From positions 98,674 to 162,673 of the forward strand of contig JAHALF010000004.1 of assembly GCA_018371275.1 (NCBI GenBank): a stretch of 64,000 nt of DNA, written 5' to 3'. Below the pieces are notes generated by a model. That model did not search any database and was not told the DNA's origin. It saw only the letters and a program-made list of their open reading frames with translations. The stretch comes from Clostridiales bacterium (GTDB lineage: Bacteria; Bacillota; Clostridia; Lachnospirales; CAG-274). Positions 16,108 through 24,859 of the stretch are shown here, in pieces; within the stretch, counting starts at the first letter, position 1; the number at the start of each line of letters is the position of its first letter. The position numbers and the translations under genes are program-made.

Positions 16108-17013
16108 ATGAATAATAATTTTCGCTCTGGATTTATATCTTTAATAGGCAGACCAAACGTTGGAAAATCTACTCTTATGAATAGTCTTATAGGAGAAAAA
16201 ATAGCTATTATATCTAGTAAGCCTCAGACTACTAGGAATAAAATACAATCAATATTGACAGAAGATGATTTCCAAGCCATCTTTATAGATACACCTGGCA
16301 TACATAAGCCAAAATCTAAATTAGGTAACTATATGGTAAAGTCGGCAGAAACTACTTTAAATGAAGTTGATATAGTATTATACCTTATTGAACCATTTGA
16401 AAAAATTAAAGAATCTGATTTATCTATAATTAAAAAATTAGAAAATGTATCCACACCTGTATTTTTAATAATAAACAAAATAGATACAGTATGCCCAGAA
16501 GAAATACTAAAAGTCATAGATAGCTATAAATCTATGTATAATTTTTCAGAAATAATACCTATATCTGCATTAAAAGGTAAAAATAGAGATGAACTATTAA
16601 AGTGTATAAAAAAATACTTACCAGAAGGACCTCAATTTTTCCCTTCCGATATGATAACAGACCAACCAGAAAGACAAATAGTATCTGAAATTATTAGAGA
16701 AAAATCTCTTAAACTTTTACAAGACGAGATACCTCATGGTATAGCTGTTGAAGTTAGTTCTATGAAGCCTAGAAAAGAAAAAGATATTATAGATATTCAA
16801 GCTACTATTTATTGTGAAAGAGATTCTCATAAAGGGATTATAATAGGCAAACAAGGCTCTATGTTAAAAAAAATAGGTTCTAATGCTCGTTATGAAATAG
16901 AAAGACTTTTAGGCTCACCTATAAACTTACAAATATGGATAAAAGTTAAAAAAGACTGGAGAGATAGCGACTTTTTATTGAAAAATTTTGGTTATGACCA
17001 AAAGCAAATATAG
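16108..17013 (+). CDS. era: GTPase Era
   Basis: Ribosome-assembly GTPase of 301 aa that binds the 3' end of 16S rRNA. G1 is GRPNVGKSTLMN (about residues 13-24), G2 QTTRN, G3 DTPGIHKPKS, G4 NKID (about 124-127) and G5 SALKG. The C-terminal KH domain (about 200-295) has the GKQGSMLKKIG loop. Full length. Located in the standard ybeY-era-recO neighbourhood. Confidence 0.97.
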   Translation: MNNNFRSGFISLIGRPNVGKSTLMNSLIGEKIAIISSKPQTTRNKIQSILTEDDFQAIFIDTPGIHKPKSKLGNYMVKSAETTLNEVDIVLYLIEPFEKIKESDLSIIKKLENVSTPVFLIINKIDTVCPEEILKVIDSYKSMYNFSEIIPISALKGKNRDELLKCIKKYLPEGPQFFPSDMITDQPERQIVSEIIREKSLKLLQDEIPHGIAVEVSSMKPRKEKDIIDIQATIYCERDSHKGIIIGKQGSMLKKIGSNARYEIERLLGSPINLQIWIKVKKDWRDSDFLLKNFGYDQKQI

Positions 17014-17189
17014 GTATATTATAAAACAACTATAAAAATTATATAATGTTTTATTTATAATAATAATTTATCTCCAAAATAATAAAGTCAATAGTATTTT
17101 ATAACCTTTTATGGTAAAATTTCAATAGTATATAAATATACCTTTTACTAAAAATATAAATATACTAATTATAAATGGTGGTGTAAACT

Positions 17190-17309
17190 ATGGAAAATTT
17201 ATTTTGGAGTATTTTTGAAAAAAGTGGAGATATCAATGCATTTTTAGCATATAAAGAATATAAAAATAATATAAAAAATAGTAAAGAAAAGAATAAAAAT
17301 AATTATTAA
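17190..17309 (+). CDS. yqzL: YqzL-family small protein
   Basis: A 39-codon gene between era and recO, easy to miss. It encodes a peptide starting MENLFWSIFEKSGDINAFLA and continuing YKEYKNN with a Lys/Asn tail. YqzL of Bacillus has the same position and pattern (aromatic N-terminus, F-x-x-T/S-G-x-hydrophobic-x-x-Y/F-L-x-x-K-E). A GGTGGTG ribosome-binding site lies upstream and recO starts 12 bp after its stop. Function is unknown in the family. Confidence 0.8.
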   Translation: MENLFWSIFEKSGDINAFLAYKEYKNNIKNSKEKNKNNY

Positions 17310-17320
17310 GGAAGAATAAA

Positions 17321-18073
17321 ATGAGTACATTTAAGGCTAGAGGTATAATAATAAAAGAAAGTTTGGTTGGAGATAATGATAAATCTCTTATTATATTATT
17401 AAAAGACTATGGAAAATTTAATGTTTGGGCTAAAAATTGTAGAAATGGAAAAAGTAGACTTTTAGCTGGTTCTTCTCTATTTTCCTATGCAGATTTTATT
17501 ATATATGATAATGGAAGAACCTTATCTTTAAATCAAATAGACATAATAGAAAATTTTTATAGCATTACTGAAGATTTAGATACTCTAGCTTATGGTACAT
17601 ATTTTTTAGAATTTATAGATAAAAATACACAAGAAGCAACACCTATAAATGATATAATGCTACTTTTATTAAAATCTCTTCTTATTCTTTCAAAATCTAA
17701 ACTTATATCTCCAAAATTAATAGCAAAAATATTTGAAATTAAATTTTTACAATTAAATGGGTACATGCCAATTATAAATAATTGTACTAATTGTTATATA
17801 GATATTAAAAATGAAAAAGAATTATATTGGGGAAATAATGGAACATTATGTAAAAACTGTAAAAACTTTGAGCAGTCTGTATTAGAAATATCTCCCAATA
17901 TAGTTTTAGTAATAAAACATATTTTATCATCAAAAGTAGATAAATTATATAATTTTAATGTATCTAATAATATTTTAAATGAACTTTCATTAATTAGCAA
18001 AAAGCTTTTAAATGCTCATTTATATACAAACTTAAAAAGTACATCTTTTATAGAAGAAATAGAAAAAATATAA
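17321..18073 (+). CDS. recO: DNA repair protein RecO
   Basis: Recombination mediator of 250 aa that anneals ssDNA and loads RecA with RecR. An N-terminal OB fold (FKARGIIIKESLVGDNDKSL, about residues 4-80) precedes a helical C-terminal domain. A Cys4 zinc-finger motif is present: C-x2-C in NCTNCY (about 152) and C-x2-C in LCKNCKNF (about 172). The RBS AAGGAAG overlaps the end of yqzL. Last gene of the operon, with a terminator directly after. Confidence 0.93.
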   Translation: MSTFKARGIIIKESLVGDNDKSLIILLKDYGKFNVWAKNCRNGKSRLLAGSSLFSYADFIIYDNGRTLSLNQIDIIENFYSITEDLDTLAYGTYFLEFIDKNTQEATPINDIMLLLLKSLLILSKSKLISPKLIAKIFEIKFLQLNGYMPIINNCTNCYIDIKNEKELYWGNNGTLCKNCKNFEQSVLEISPNIVLVIKHILSSKVDKLYNFNVSNNILNELSLISKKLLNAHLYTNLKSTSFIEEIEKI

Positions 18074-18106
18074 GGGTATGATTTATCATACCCTTATATT
18101 TTTTCT
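18069..18106. terminator. Bidirectional terminator between recO and the aminotransferase gene
   Basis: A 12-bp perfect stem (18070-18081 with 18086-18097, core AAGGGTATGA) is flanked by T-rich sequence on the plus strand and by an A-run upstream that gives a U-run on the minus strand. It serves both converging genes. Confidence 0.88.
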
Positions 18107-18107
18107 A

Positions 18108-19301
18108 TTAAAAGTTTTGTTTTATAAACTGCTCTATTCTATTTATACCTTCAACAATATTTTGCATATTAGTAGTATAAGATAATCTTATATATTTTTC
18201 GTATCCAAACATATTACAAGGCACAACACAAACTCTATATTTATCTAAAAGAATTTTTGCTACATCTTCACTATCTTTTATAGTTATATCATCTATTGTA
18301 TATCCAAATAATTTAGATACATCTATAAATTGATAAAATGCTCCTTTAGGTCTTAAAGAGCTAAGCATAGGTATGTCCGATATTCTTTGTGCTGTATAAT
18401 CTCTTCTTTTTTTAAACTCATATAATATATCTTCTAATATAGGATTATCTGATGTCAATGCTTTTAAAGCTGCTCTTTGCGCTATAACATTAACACTTGA
18501 TGTTGTGTGATTTTGAACATTTGACATAACATCAGCAATTTTTTTGTTAGCAGCTATATATCCTATTCTCCAACCAGCCATAGCATATGATTTTGAAAAG
18601 CCATTTATAACTATTGTTCTATCATATATTTCTTTACCTAAAGATGCTATACTTATATGTTTAAGCTTATTACTATAAATCAACTTTTCATATAACTCAT
18701 CAGATATAACAAATAAATCATTTTCTATTACGAAATCAGCAATTTGTTTTAATTCTCCTTCTGTATATACCATACCAGTAGGATTATTAGGACTATTTAT
18801 AATAATAGCTTTTGTTTTAGATGTTAATACTTGTTTAAGCATTTCTACATTAATTTTAAATAAGTTTTCCTTTTGTGTATAAATAAAAACTGGGTTACCG
18901 CCACATTTTTTTACAATTTCAGGATAGCTTGTCCAATATGGAGCTGGTATTATAACTTCATCACCTTCATTTAATATGGCAAAAAAGGCATTATTTAAAG
19001 CTTGTTTTGCACCATGACAAACTATAATTTGATTATAATTATATTTTAGGTTATTTTCTTTATGTAATTTTTTTGCTATTGCTTCCCTAAGCTCTTTTAA
19101 ACCATCTGAATGACTATATAAAGAAAAGTTTTCTATTGCATCTATACCAGCCTTTTTTATATAATCTGGTGTTTCAAAATCTGGTTCTCCAGAGCTAAAG
19201 TTTATAACATCTATACCATCTTTTATCATATCTATAGCTTTAGATGTTAAAGCCAATGTAATAGCTGGGTTAATATTTTTAGCTTTTTGAGATAATTTCA
19301 T
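18108..19301 (-). CDS. Class I/II PLP-dependent aminotransferase (aspartate aminotransferase-like)
   Basis: PLP enzyme of 397 aa, fold type I, group I-gamma (AspC/PatA-like). It shows NFSSGEPDFETPD near the N-terminus, NSPNNPTGMVY (about 172-182), DELYEKLIY, the PLP-lysine motif NGFSKSYAMAGWRIGY (Lys about 234) and a C-terminal Arg in YIRLSY that would bind the substrate carboxylate. It most likely uses aspartate/2-oxoglutarate, but aromatic or alanine specificity cannot be excluded. The gene stands alone with its own promoter region (19302-19377) and shares the bidirectional terminator with recO. Confidence 0.92.
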   Translation of the reverse strand: MKLSQKAKNINPAITLALTSKAIDMIKDGIDVINFSSGEPDFETPDYIKKAGIDAIENFSLYSHSDGLKELREAIAKKLHKENNLKYNYNQIIVCHGAKQALNNAFFAILNEGDEVIIPAPYWTSYPEIVKKCGGNPVFIYTQKENLFKINVEMLKQVLTSKTKAIIINSPNNPTGMVYTEGELKQIADFVIENDLFVISDELYEKLIYSNKLKHISIASLGKEIYDRTIVINGFSKSYAMAGWRIGYIAANKKIADVMSNVQNHTTSSVNVIAQRAALKALTSDNPILEDILYEFKKRRDYTAQRISDIPMLSSLRPKGAFYQFIDVSKLFGYTIDDITIKDSEDVAKILLDKYRVCVVPCNMFGYEKYIRLSYTTNMQNIVEGINRIEQFIKQNF

Positions 19302-19377
19302 AATATCACATCCTATTATAAATATATATTTTATTGTATAATATATATTTAATTATGTCAATAAATGATATAACACA

Positions 19378-20706
19378 TTAATTATCACAATTATCTTTTA
19401 AAAATTCTAACCATTTTTTTATATTTTTTTCATACCCATTGTTTGATGGTTTATAATAAATGTTATTTTTTATTTCATCGGGTAAATATTGCTGTTTAAC
19501 ATAATTTTTTTCATAATTATGTGCATATTTATATCCTATACCATTACCAAGATTAGTTGCCCCATTATAATGTGTATCTTTTAAATATGGTGGTATTTGC
19601 TTTATTTTAATATTTTCAACGTCACTCATAGCCTTATTTATCGCCATATATGAAGAATTGCTTTTAGGAGCGCTTGCAACATAACAGACAGCTTGAGATA
19701 AAATAATTCTACATTCTGGCATGCCTATCATTTCTGTTGCTTGAAATGCTGATACTGCCACTTGCAAAGCTCTAGGGTCAGCATTTCCAACATCTTCAGA
19801 TGCACATATAATTATTCTTCTTGCTATAAACTTAGGGTCTTCTCCAGCATAAAGCATTTTAGCAAGATAATAAACAGCAGCATTAGGATCACTTCCTCGC
19901 ATACTTTTTATAAATGCAGATATAGTATCATAGTGGTTGTCACCATTTTTATCATAGTTTATAGCGCGTTTTTGTATGCACTGTTCAGCTATCTGCATAT
20001 TAATATGTATTATATTATCACTAGATTTTTTTGTTGTTAATCCTGCTAATTCTATCGCATTTAAAGCTACTCTAGCGTCTCCATTGCATATACTAGATAT
20101 AAAATCAAGAGCATCTTTATCTATTCTTATGTTAAAATGTCCTAACCCATTTTCTTTGTCTTCTATTGCTCTTTTTATAATCTTTTTAATATTACTGCTA
20201 GATAAAGGCTCTAACTTAAATATAATACTTCTAGATATTAATGCCCTATTTACTTCAAAATACGGGTTTTCTGTTGTAGCCCCAATTAAAATAATAGTCC
20301 CATCTTCTACATATGGTAATAATGTATCTTGTTGGCTTTTATTAAACCTATGTATTTCATCTACAAATAGTATAGTCTTTTTAGAACTTAATGCAAGATT
20401 AGACTTAGCTTTATCAACTAATTCTTTAATGTCTTTAACACCAGATGTTGTAGCATTTATTTGTAAAAATATTCCTTTTGTTGTATTAAATATAATTTTT
20501 GCAAGTGTTGTTTTTCCTGTGCCAGAAGGACCATATAATATTAAAGAAGATATTTTATCTGCCTTTATAGCTCTATAAAGCAATGTATCTTTGCCTACTA
20601 TATGCTCTTGTCCTATAAAGTTTTCTAAAGATTTAGGCCTTAATCTATTAGCTAAAGGTGCTTCTTTTTTTAATATTTTTTGACTTTGATATTCAAATAA
20701 ATCCAT
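19378..20706 (-). CDS. rarA: Replication-associated recombination protein A (RarA/MgsA)
   Basis: AAA+ ATPase of 442 aa acting at stalled replication forks. It starts with the family signature APLANRLRPKSLENFIGQEH, then Walker A GPSGTGKTTLA (about 58-68), Walker B ILFVDEIHRFNKSQQD, sensor 1 GATTENPYFEVN and the MgsA C-terminal domain with MRGSDPNAAVYYLAKML, followed by ARRIIICASEDVGNADP. Full length. The start lies 4 bp after the queA stop, so the pair is cotranscribed. Confidence 0.95.
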   Translation of the reverse strand: MDLFEYQSQKILKKEAPLANRLRPKSLENFIGQEHIVGKDTLLYRAIKADKISSLILYGPSGTGKTTLAKIIFNTTKGIFLQINATTSGVKDIKELVDKAKSNLALSSKKTILFVDEIHRFNKSQQDTLLPYVEDGTIILIGATTENPYFEVNRALISRSIIFKLEPLSSSNIKKIIKRAIEDKENGLGHFNIRIDKDALDFISSICNGDARVALNAIELAGLTTKKSSDNIIHINMQIAEQCIQKRAINYDKNGDNHYDTISAFIKSMRGSDPNAAVYYLAKMLYAGEDPKFIARRIIICASEDVGNADPRALQVAVSAFQATEMIGMPECRIILSQAVCYVASAPKSNSSYMAINKAMSDVENIKIKQIPPYLKDTHYNGATNLGNGIGYKYAHNYEKNYVKQQYLPDEIKNNIYYKPSNNGYEKNIKKWLEFLKDNCDN

Positions 20707-20710
20707 ATTA

Positions 20711-21745
20711 TCACCACTTTGTTAAAAACATTGCATCTCCAAAACTAAAAAATCTATATTCATTTAAAACAGCTTGATTATATGCATTAATAATATTCTC
20801 TCTAGTAGAAAATGCACTTACAAGCATTATTAAGCTAGATTCTGGTAAGTGAAAGTTTGTTATAAGATTATCTACTATTTTAAATTTATATGATGGATAA
20901 ATAAAAATATTTGTATAACTACTATCAGCTTTTACTACTCCATTTTCATCTGCAATAGATTCCAAAGTTCTTGTACTTGTTGTACCAACTGTTATTATTC
21001 TACCGCCATTTTTTTTAGCATCATTAATAATTTTAGCATTTTCTTCATCTAAACTATAATATTCTGAATGCATTTTATGCTCTAGTATATTATCAACTTT
21101 TACTGGTCTAAAAGTACCCAATCCTACGTGTAATGTAAGTTTGGCTATTTTTATACCTTTAGTTTTAAGTTCTTCTAAAAGTTCATTTGTAAAATGTAAC
21201 CCAGCTGTTGGAGCAGCAGCCGAACCATTATTTTTAGCATATACTGTTTGATATCTATTTTTATCTTCAAGACGTTCTTTTATATAAGGAGGTAATGGCA
21301 TTTGTCCTAATTGATCTAAAACTTCTTCAAATATACCATTATATTTAAAACTTATGATTCTATTACCATCTTCTATAATATCCTCAATAGTCCCTTCTAA
21401 TATACCATCTCCAAAAACAATTATATCTCCTATTTTAGCCTTTTTACCTGGATTAACTAAAGCTTCCCATTTATCATTTTCTTTTCTTTCTAATAGTAAT
21501 ATTTCTATATTAGCACCTGTATGTTTTCTTTTACCAAATAACCTAGCTGGTATAACTTTTGTATCATTTAATACTAGACAATCTCCTTCTTTTAAATAAT
21601 TTATTATGGCTTTAAAATTAGGCTCGTGCTTTATCTCACCTGTTTCTTTATTAATAACCATTAATTTAGAGCTTGTCCTATCTTTTAAAGGGACTTGAGC
21701 TATAAGTTTTTCTGGTAAATCAAAATAAAAATCTTTTAATTGCAT
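20711..21745 (-). CDS. queA: S-adenosylmethionine:tRNA ribosyltransferase-isomerase QueA
   Basis: Enzyme of 344 aa that transfers the ribosyl part of SAM to preQ1-tRNA to make epoxyqueuosine. It begins LKDFYFDLPEKLIAQ and contains LVLNDTKVIPARLFG, the AAPTAGLHFT motif, HVGLGTFRPV, EYYSL and the C-terminal NFHLPESSLIMLVSAF. Length and motifs are standard. The partner tgt is not in this window. It lies 10 bp downstream of the spoIID-like gene. Confidence 0.96.
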   Translation of the reverse strand: MQLKDFYFDLPEKLIAQVPLKDRTSSKLMVINKETGEIKHEPNFKAIINYLKEGDCLVLNDTKVIPARLFGKRKHTGANIEILLLERKENDKWEALVNPGKKAKIGDIIVFGDGILEGTIEDIIEDGNRIISFKYNGIFEEVLDQLGQMPLPPYIKERLEDKNRYQTVYAKNNGSAAAPTAGLHFTNELLEELKTKGIKIAKLTLHVGLGTFRPVKVDNILEHKMHSEYYSLDEENAKIINDAKKNGGRIITVGTTSTRTLESIADENGVVKADSSYTNIFIYPSYKFKIVDNLITNFHLPESSLIMLVSAFSTRENIINAYNQAVLNEYRFFSFGDAMFLTKW

Positions 21746-21755
21746 ATTACTCTCC

Positions 21756-23339
21756 TTATCTAATTTCTATACCTGTATAATAATATTTTAATATTTCATC
21801 ATATTTATATCCTTTTTTTGCTAAACTGTTTGCTCCATATTGGCTCATACCAACACCGTGTCCCCAGCCTTTTCCAACAAATGTAACAGAATTTGAATCC
21901 TGTCTTGTTATTTTAGATATGTAATTTGTATTATTGCTATTAGCATTTATTTCTTTTACAGATAAATTTGATATATCTTTATTTTTATTAATAGCATATA
22001 TACTTTGTATTAATAATTTATTATTGCTTTTATCCATTACAAAAGTATTATTATCTATGGTGTTATTTCCTTTAGATGATATAGCATATATATTATTAGT
22101 TTTATTATTATCATTACTAGATATACTATTAGAAACAACATTTGTATTATTATCTTTAACCATCTTAAAATTTCTACTATCTAAGCTACCTCCAGAATAT
22201 TTAGAAAAAAATGTTCTTATTTCTTCTTTTTTTAATACTTTTTCCCCATTTGTTCCTATTAAAGTTAAAGTAATTACCCTTCCTGTAATAGGAGAACTTT
22301 CCAAAATAACTTCATTAACTGTTCCAACAGAACTCATAGAAGATAGCTCATCAAATGTAAATGTTCTTGTCCATTGTTTAGCTCCTTCTTCATTATCATC
22401 TTTAATAGCCTTTAAATATGGAACACTATTACCCCAAACATTTTCTGCATCATCTGTATATCCACCACTAGATGAAAAGTATACTGCATTTATTAATTCA
22501 TTATTGTAATATGCAAATATACCTTTTGTTTCATTTATAGCTTCTGTTGTAGATTTAGTTTCATTAGTTACTCCATTATACACTTGACAATGAACTGTAT
22601 CACAAACATCATAATTCTCATCTTTATGTATACCTAAATTAGAATAGGCATAATTTCTAGAGGCAACAGATTGTGCTTTTAAAGCTTCTTTATTCCAAGA
22701 AGGTGGCATTTCAGATGGTACAACACCATATAAATATTCTTCAATATTTAAAGTATTTATAACATTTAATGTGTTGTTTATGCAAGTAACAATAATAAAG
22801 TTTCTATACTGTTTATTCGATATAGATATATTTTCATTTGATTTTATAGCTACACTATCTTTATATCCTAATGTTAATTTATTGCTTTCATATATACCTA
22901 TACTATTATTTATTTGAGTTACTTCTCCATTAATGTTTTCCTTTAACATATAGCTATTCGCCTCATTATTACTATTAAACTCACCTATCATTACATAATA
23001 ATTATCATCTTTATAAATATAACTATTTTTATAATTTTTAGAAAAGTTTAAAGCTTCATCATAATTATAAAACTTATTGTTATATTTTATAGTATATAAA
23101 TTTAAAGGCTTTATAATAAATTTGTCATTTGTATTTAATGTAGCTTCTGAAAAAAAAGAATTATTATTATCTTTACCTACCATTATTGTTTTATTATCTA
23201 AATTAATAATACTTGTATTTTTATATTTAGATAACCCTACACGTATATATTTTTCATCTCCATAAACATTTAAAATAAAATAGTTTATAGACAAAAAAAT
23301 AATTAAAATAAAACTGATTAATTTTTTCAAGTAGCTCAC
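21756..23339 (-). CDS. SpoIID/LytB-domain protein (lytic transglycosylase-like)
   Basis: A 527-aa exported protein with an N-terminal signal/TM segment (about residues 4-26). A SPOR-like region (about 75-140) contains YYVMIGEFNSNNEANSY. The SpoIID domain carries GVVPSEMPPSWNKEALKAQ (likely catalytic Glu in SEM), YFSSSGGYTDDAENVWG, and the C-terminal KGWGHGVGMSQYGANSLA. An Asn/Ser-rich low-complexity insert of roughly 80 residues (about 385-465) splits the SpoIID domain. SpoIID cleaves denuded glycan during engulfment. In this rarA/queA context the protein may be a paralogue rather than SpoIID itself, since spoIIR/spoIIQ-type neighbours are absent. Confidence 0.85.
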   Translation of the reverse strand: MSYLKKLISFILIIFLSINYFILNVYGDEKYIRVGLSKYKNTSIINLDNKTIMVGKDNNNSFFSEATLNTNDKFIIKPLNLYTIKYNNKFYNYDEALNFSKNYKNSYIYKDDNYYVMIGEFNSNNEANSYMLKENINGEVTQINNSIGIYESNKLTLGYKDSVAIKSNENISISNKQYRNFIIVTCINNTLNVINTLNIEEYLYGVVPSEMPPSWNKEALKAQSVASRNYAYSNLGIHKDENYDVCDTVHCQVYNGVTNETKSTTEAINETKGIFAYYNNELINAVYFSSSGGYTDDAENVWGNSVPYLKAIKDDNEEGAKQWTRTFTFDELSSMSSVGTVNEVILESSPITGRVITLTLIGTNGEKVLKKEEIRTFFSKYSGGSLDSRNFKMVKDNNTNVVSNSISSNDNNKTNNIYAISSKGNNTIDNNTFVMDKSNNKLLIQSIYAINKNKDISNLSVKEINANSNNTNYISKITRQDSNSVTFVGKGWGHGVGMSQYGANSLAKKGYKYDEILKYYYTGIEIR

Positions 23340-23490
23340 CTCATAAATTTTAGTCTAAATATATTATATATAAGTTTTTAATAAATTTCTAGCCTTTTTG
23401 TACATAAATTTATATAATTTTATTCCATTATATTACATTTACACTAATTTATTTATATACAAATTAACTTATTAATTAAATTCAAAAATT

Positions 23491-23536
23491 AACCTTGTAA
23501 CCCTATTAAATATAAGGATACAAGGTTTTGTTTTTA
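23491..23536. terminator. Terminator in the 309-bp gap after the MFS permease gene
   Basis: AACCTTGTA (23491-23499) pairs with TACAAGGTT (23521-23528 region), with a 20-nt loop. On the minus strand it is followed by AATTTTTG, suiting the end of the permease transcript; on the plus strand by TTGTTTTT. I see no gene in the rest of 23340-23648; it is AT-rich and presumably includes the promoter of the spoIID-like gene. Confidence 0.6.
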
Positions 23537-23648
23537 TACATGTTTACAATATATTTTTTAAATAATTGTTACTTAATTTTATTATACGAATTTTGTAATA
23601 GACAAAAATTGAGTTATAAATAATGTACAAATAGAAATATAAAAGGGT

Positions 23649-24827
23649 TTATTCTTTTGACAACATTGATTTTAACATAAAAAGTCCTATTATCATAGCA
23701 GATGGGAAAATAAGTCCTGATAATAAACCAAAATTCAAATTACTAATATCAGCAACAGCACCTGTAAGCCAAGGACCTACTGAACAACCCAAATCGCCAC
23801 CCAATGCCATTAAAGCAAACATTGCAGTTCCACCTGATATATAACTTTTTGCCATAATGCTTAACATTCCAGGCCACATTAAACTTACACCAAGTCCACA
23901 TAGTGCACATCCTATCAATGCCACAAAAGGAATAGGACTTAATGCAGTTAATACAAATGAAAAAATGCAAAGTATAGAACCAAATATTAATGCTTTATAT
24001 ATGTCAATTTGCTGACCTTTTATTCCATAATAAGTACGGGAAAGTCCCATCATAATTGCAAACAGACAGGGACCTAAAAGGTCTCCTAATACTTTAGAGA
24101 TTCCAAGACCTTTTTCTGCAAAAATTGATGCCCACTGTCCCATTGCTTGCTCAGAAGCACCTGAACAAATCATTAGAAAAAATGCTAATAAAAATACTTT
24201 TGAAGTAACTAGCTTTTTCAGTGGTATCTTTTCATTTTCTTCATTCATTGGCATCAATGGTACTTTTGTAAACATAACAAGAGTTATTATTGGAAGAAAT
24301 GCCCATAATAGTGGTAGTATATACCAAAAATTTTTCCCTACAAAAAGTAAAGCAAATGTTGATAAAATAATAACCAATACCTGCCCCCAGCTATAAAAAG
24401 AATGTAAAAGGCTCATAGCAGAGGCTTTTGCTTCACCTGGTAAGCTTTCTACAATTGGACTAACTAGCACTTCTATAAGTCCACCTCCAATAGAATAAAT
24501 CAAACTTGCAATTACTAAACCAACATATGGGTTTGGAAGTATGCGTGGTAAAAAAGTCAGAAAAATCATTCCAACTGCGGCAAAAATGTGTGCAATTACT
24601 GCAGATGCACGATATCCTATTTTATCAACAAATAAAACAGCAAGTGCATCAACTACTAACTGTGTCAAAAAGACAACAACAACCAGACCTCCTAACATCA
24701 TATAAGATAAGCCAAATTCATCTTTAAATACTCCAAAAAGAATTGGCGGTAAGTTTACAATTAGTGCCTGTGTAATATAAGCAAGGTAACAAGCAAACAA
24801 AGTACCTTTATAATTTGTTTTAGTCAT
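23649..24827 (-). CDS. MFS transporter (12 TM)
   Basis: Major facilitator permease of 392 aa with about 12 TM segments, beginning MTKTNYKGTLFACYLAYITQA. It has a conserved loop-2/3 region (VDALAVLFVDKIGYR), SIGGGLIEVLVSPIVESLPGE in the fourth to fifth helix, and LMWPGMLSIMAKSYI in the C-half; the overall pattern resembles the fucose/sugar permease-like group. Substrate is not determinable. Codons are noticeably less AT-rich than in the flanking sporulation genes, so recent acquisition is possible. It lies 32 bp downstream of guaA on the same strand, with its own GGGAG ribosome-binding site. Confidence 0.85.
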   Translation of the reverse strand: MTKTNYKGTLFACYLAYITQALIVNLPPILFGVFKDEFGLSYMMLGGLVVVVFLTQLVVDALAVLFVDKIGYRASAVIAHIFAAVGMIFLTFLPRILPNPYVGLVIASLIYSIGGGLIEVLVSPIVESLPGEAKASAMSLLHSFYSWGQVLVIILSTFALLFVGKNFWYILPLLWAFLPIITLVMFTKVPLMPMNEENEKIPLKKLVTSKVFLLAFFLMICSGASEQAMGQWASIFAEKGLGISKVLGDLLGPCLFAIMMGLSRTYYGIKGQQIDIYKALIFGSILCIFSFVLTALSPIPFVALIGCALCGLGVSLMWPGMLSIMAKSYISGGTAMFALMALGGDLGCSVGPWLTGAVADISNLNFGLLSGLIFPSAMIIGLFMLKSMLSKE

Positions 24828-24859
24828 TTAGTATACTCCCTTGAATTTTCAACTATATA

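Noticed and set aside
19762..20578. Plus-strand open frames opposite rarA (92 and 200 codons)
   Set aside because: These are antisense shadows of rarA with low-complexity hydrophobic translations.
22021..22160. Asn/Ser-rich AT repeats in the spoIID-like gene as a possible CRISPR or satellite array
   Set aside because: The repeats are irregular and in frame; they encode a low-complexity protein segment, not spaced direct repeats.
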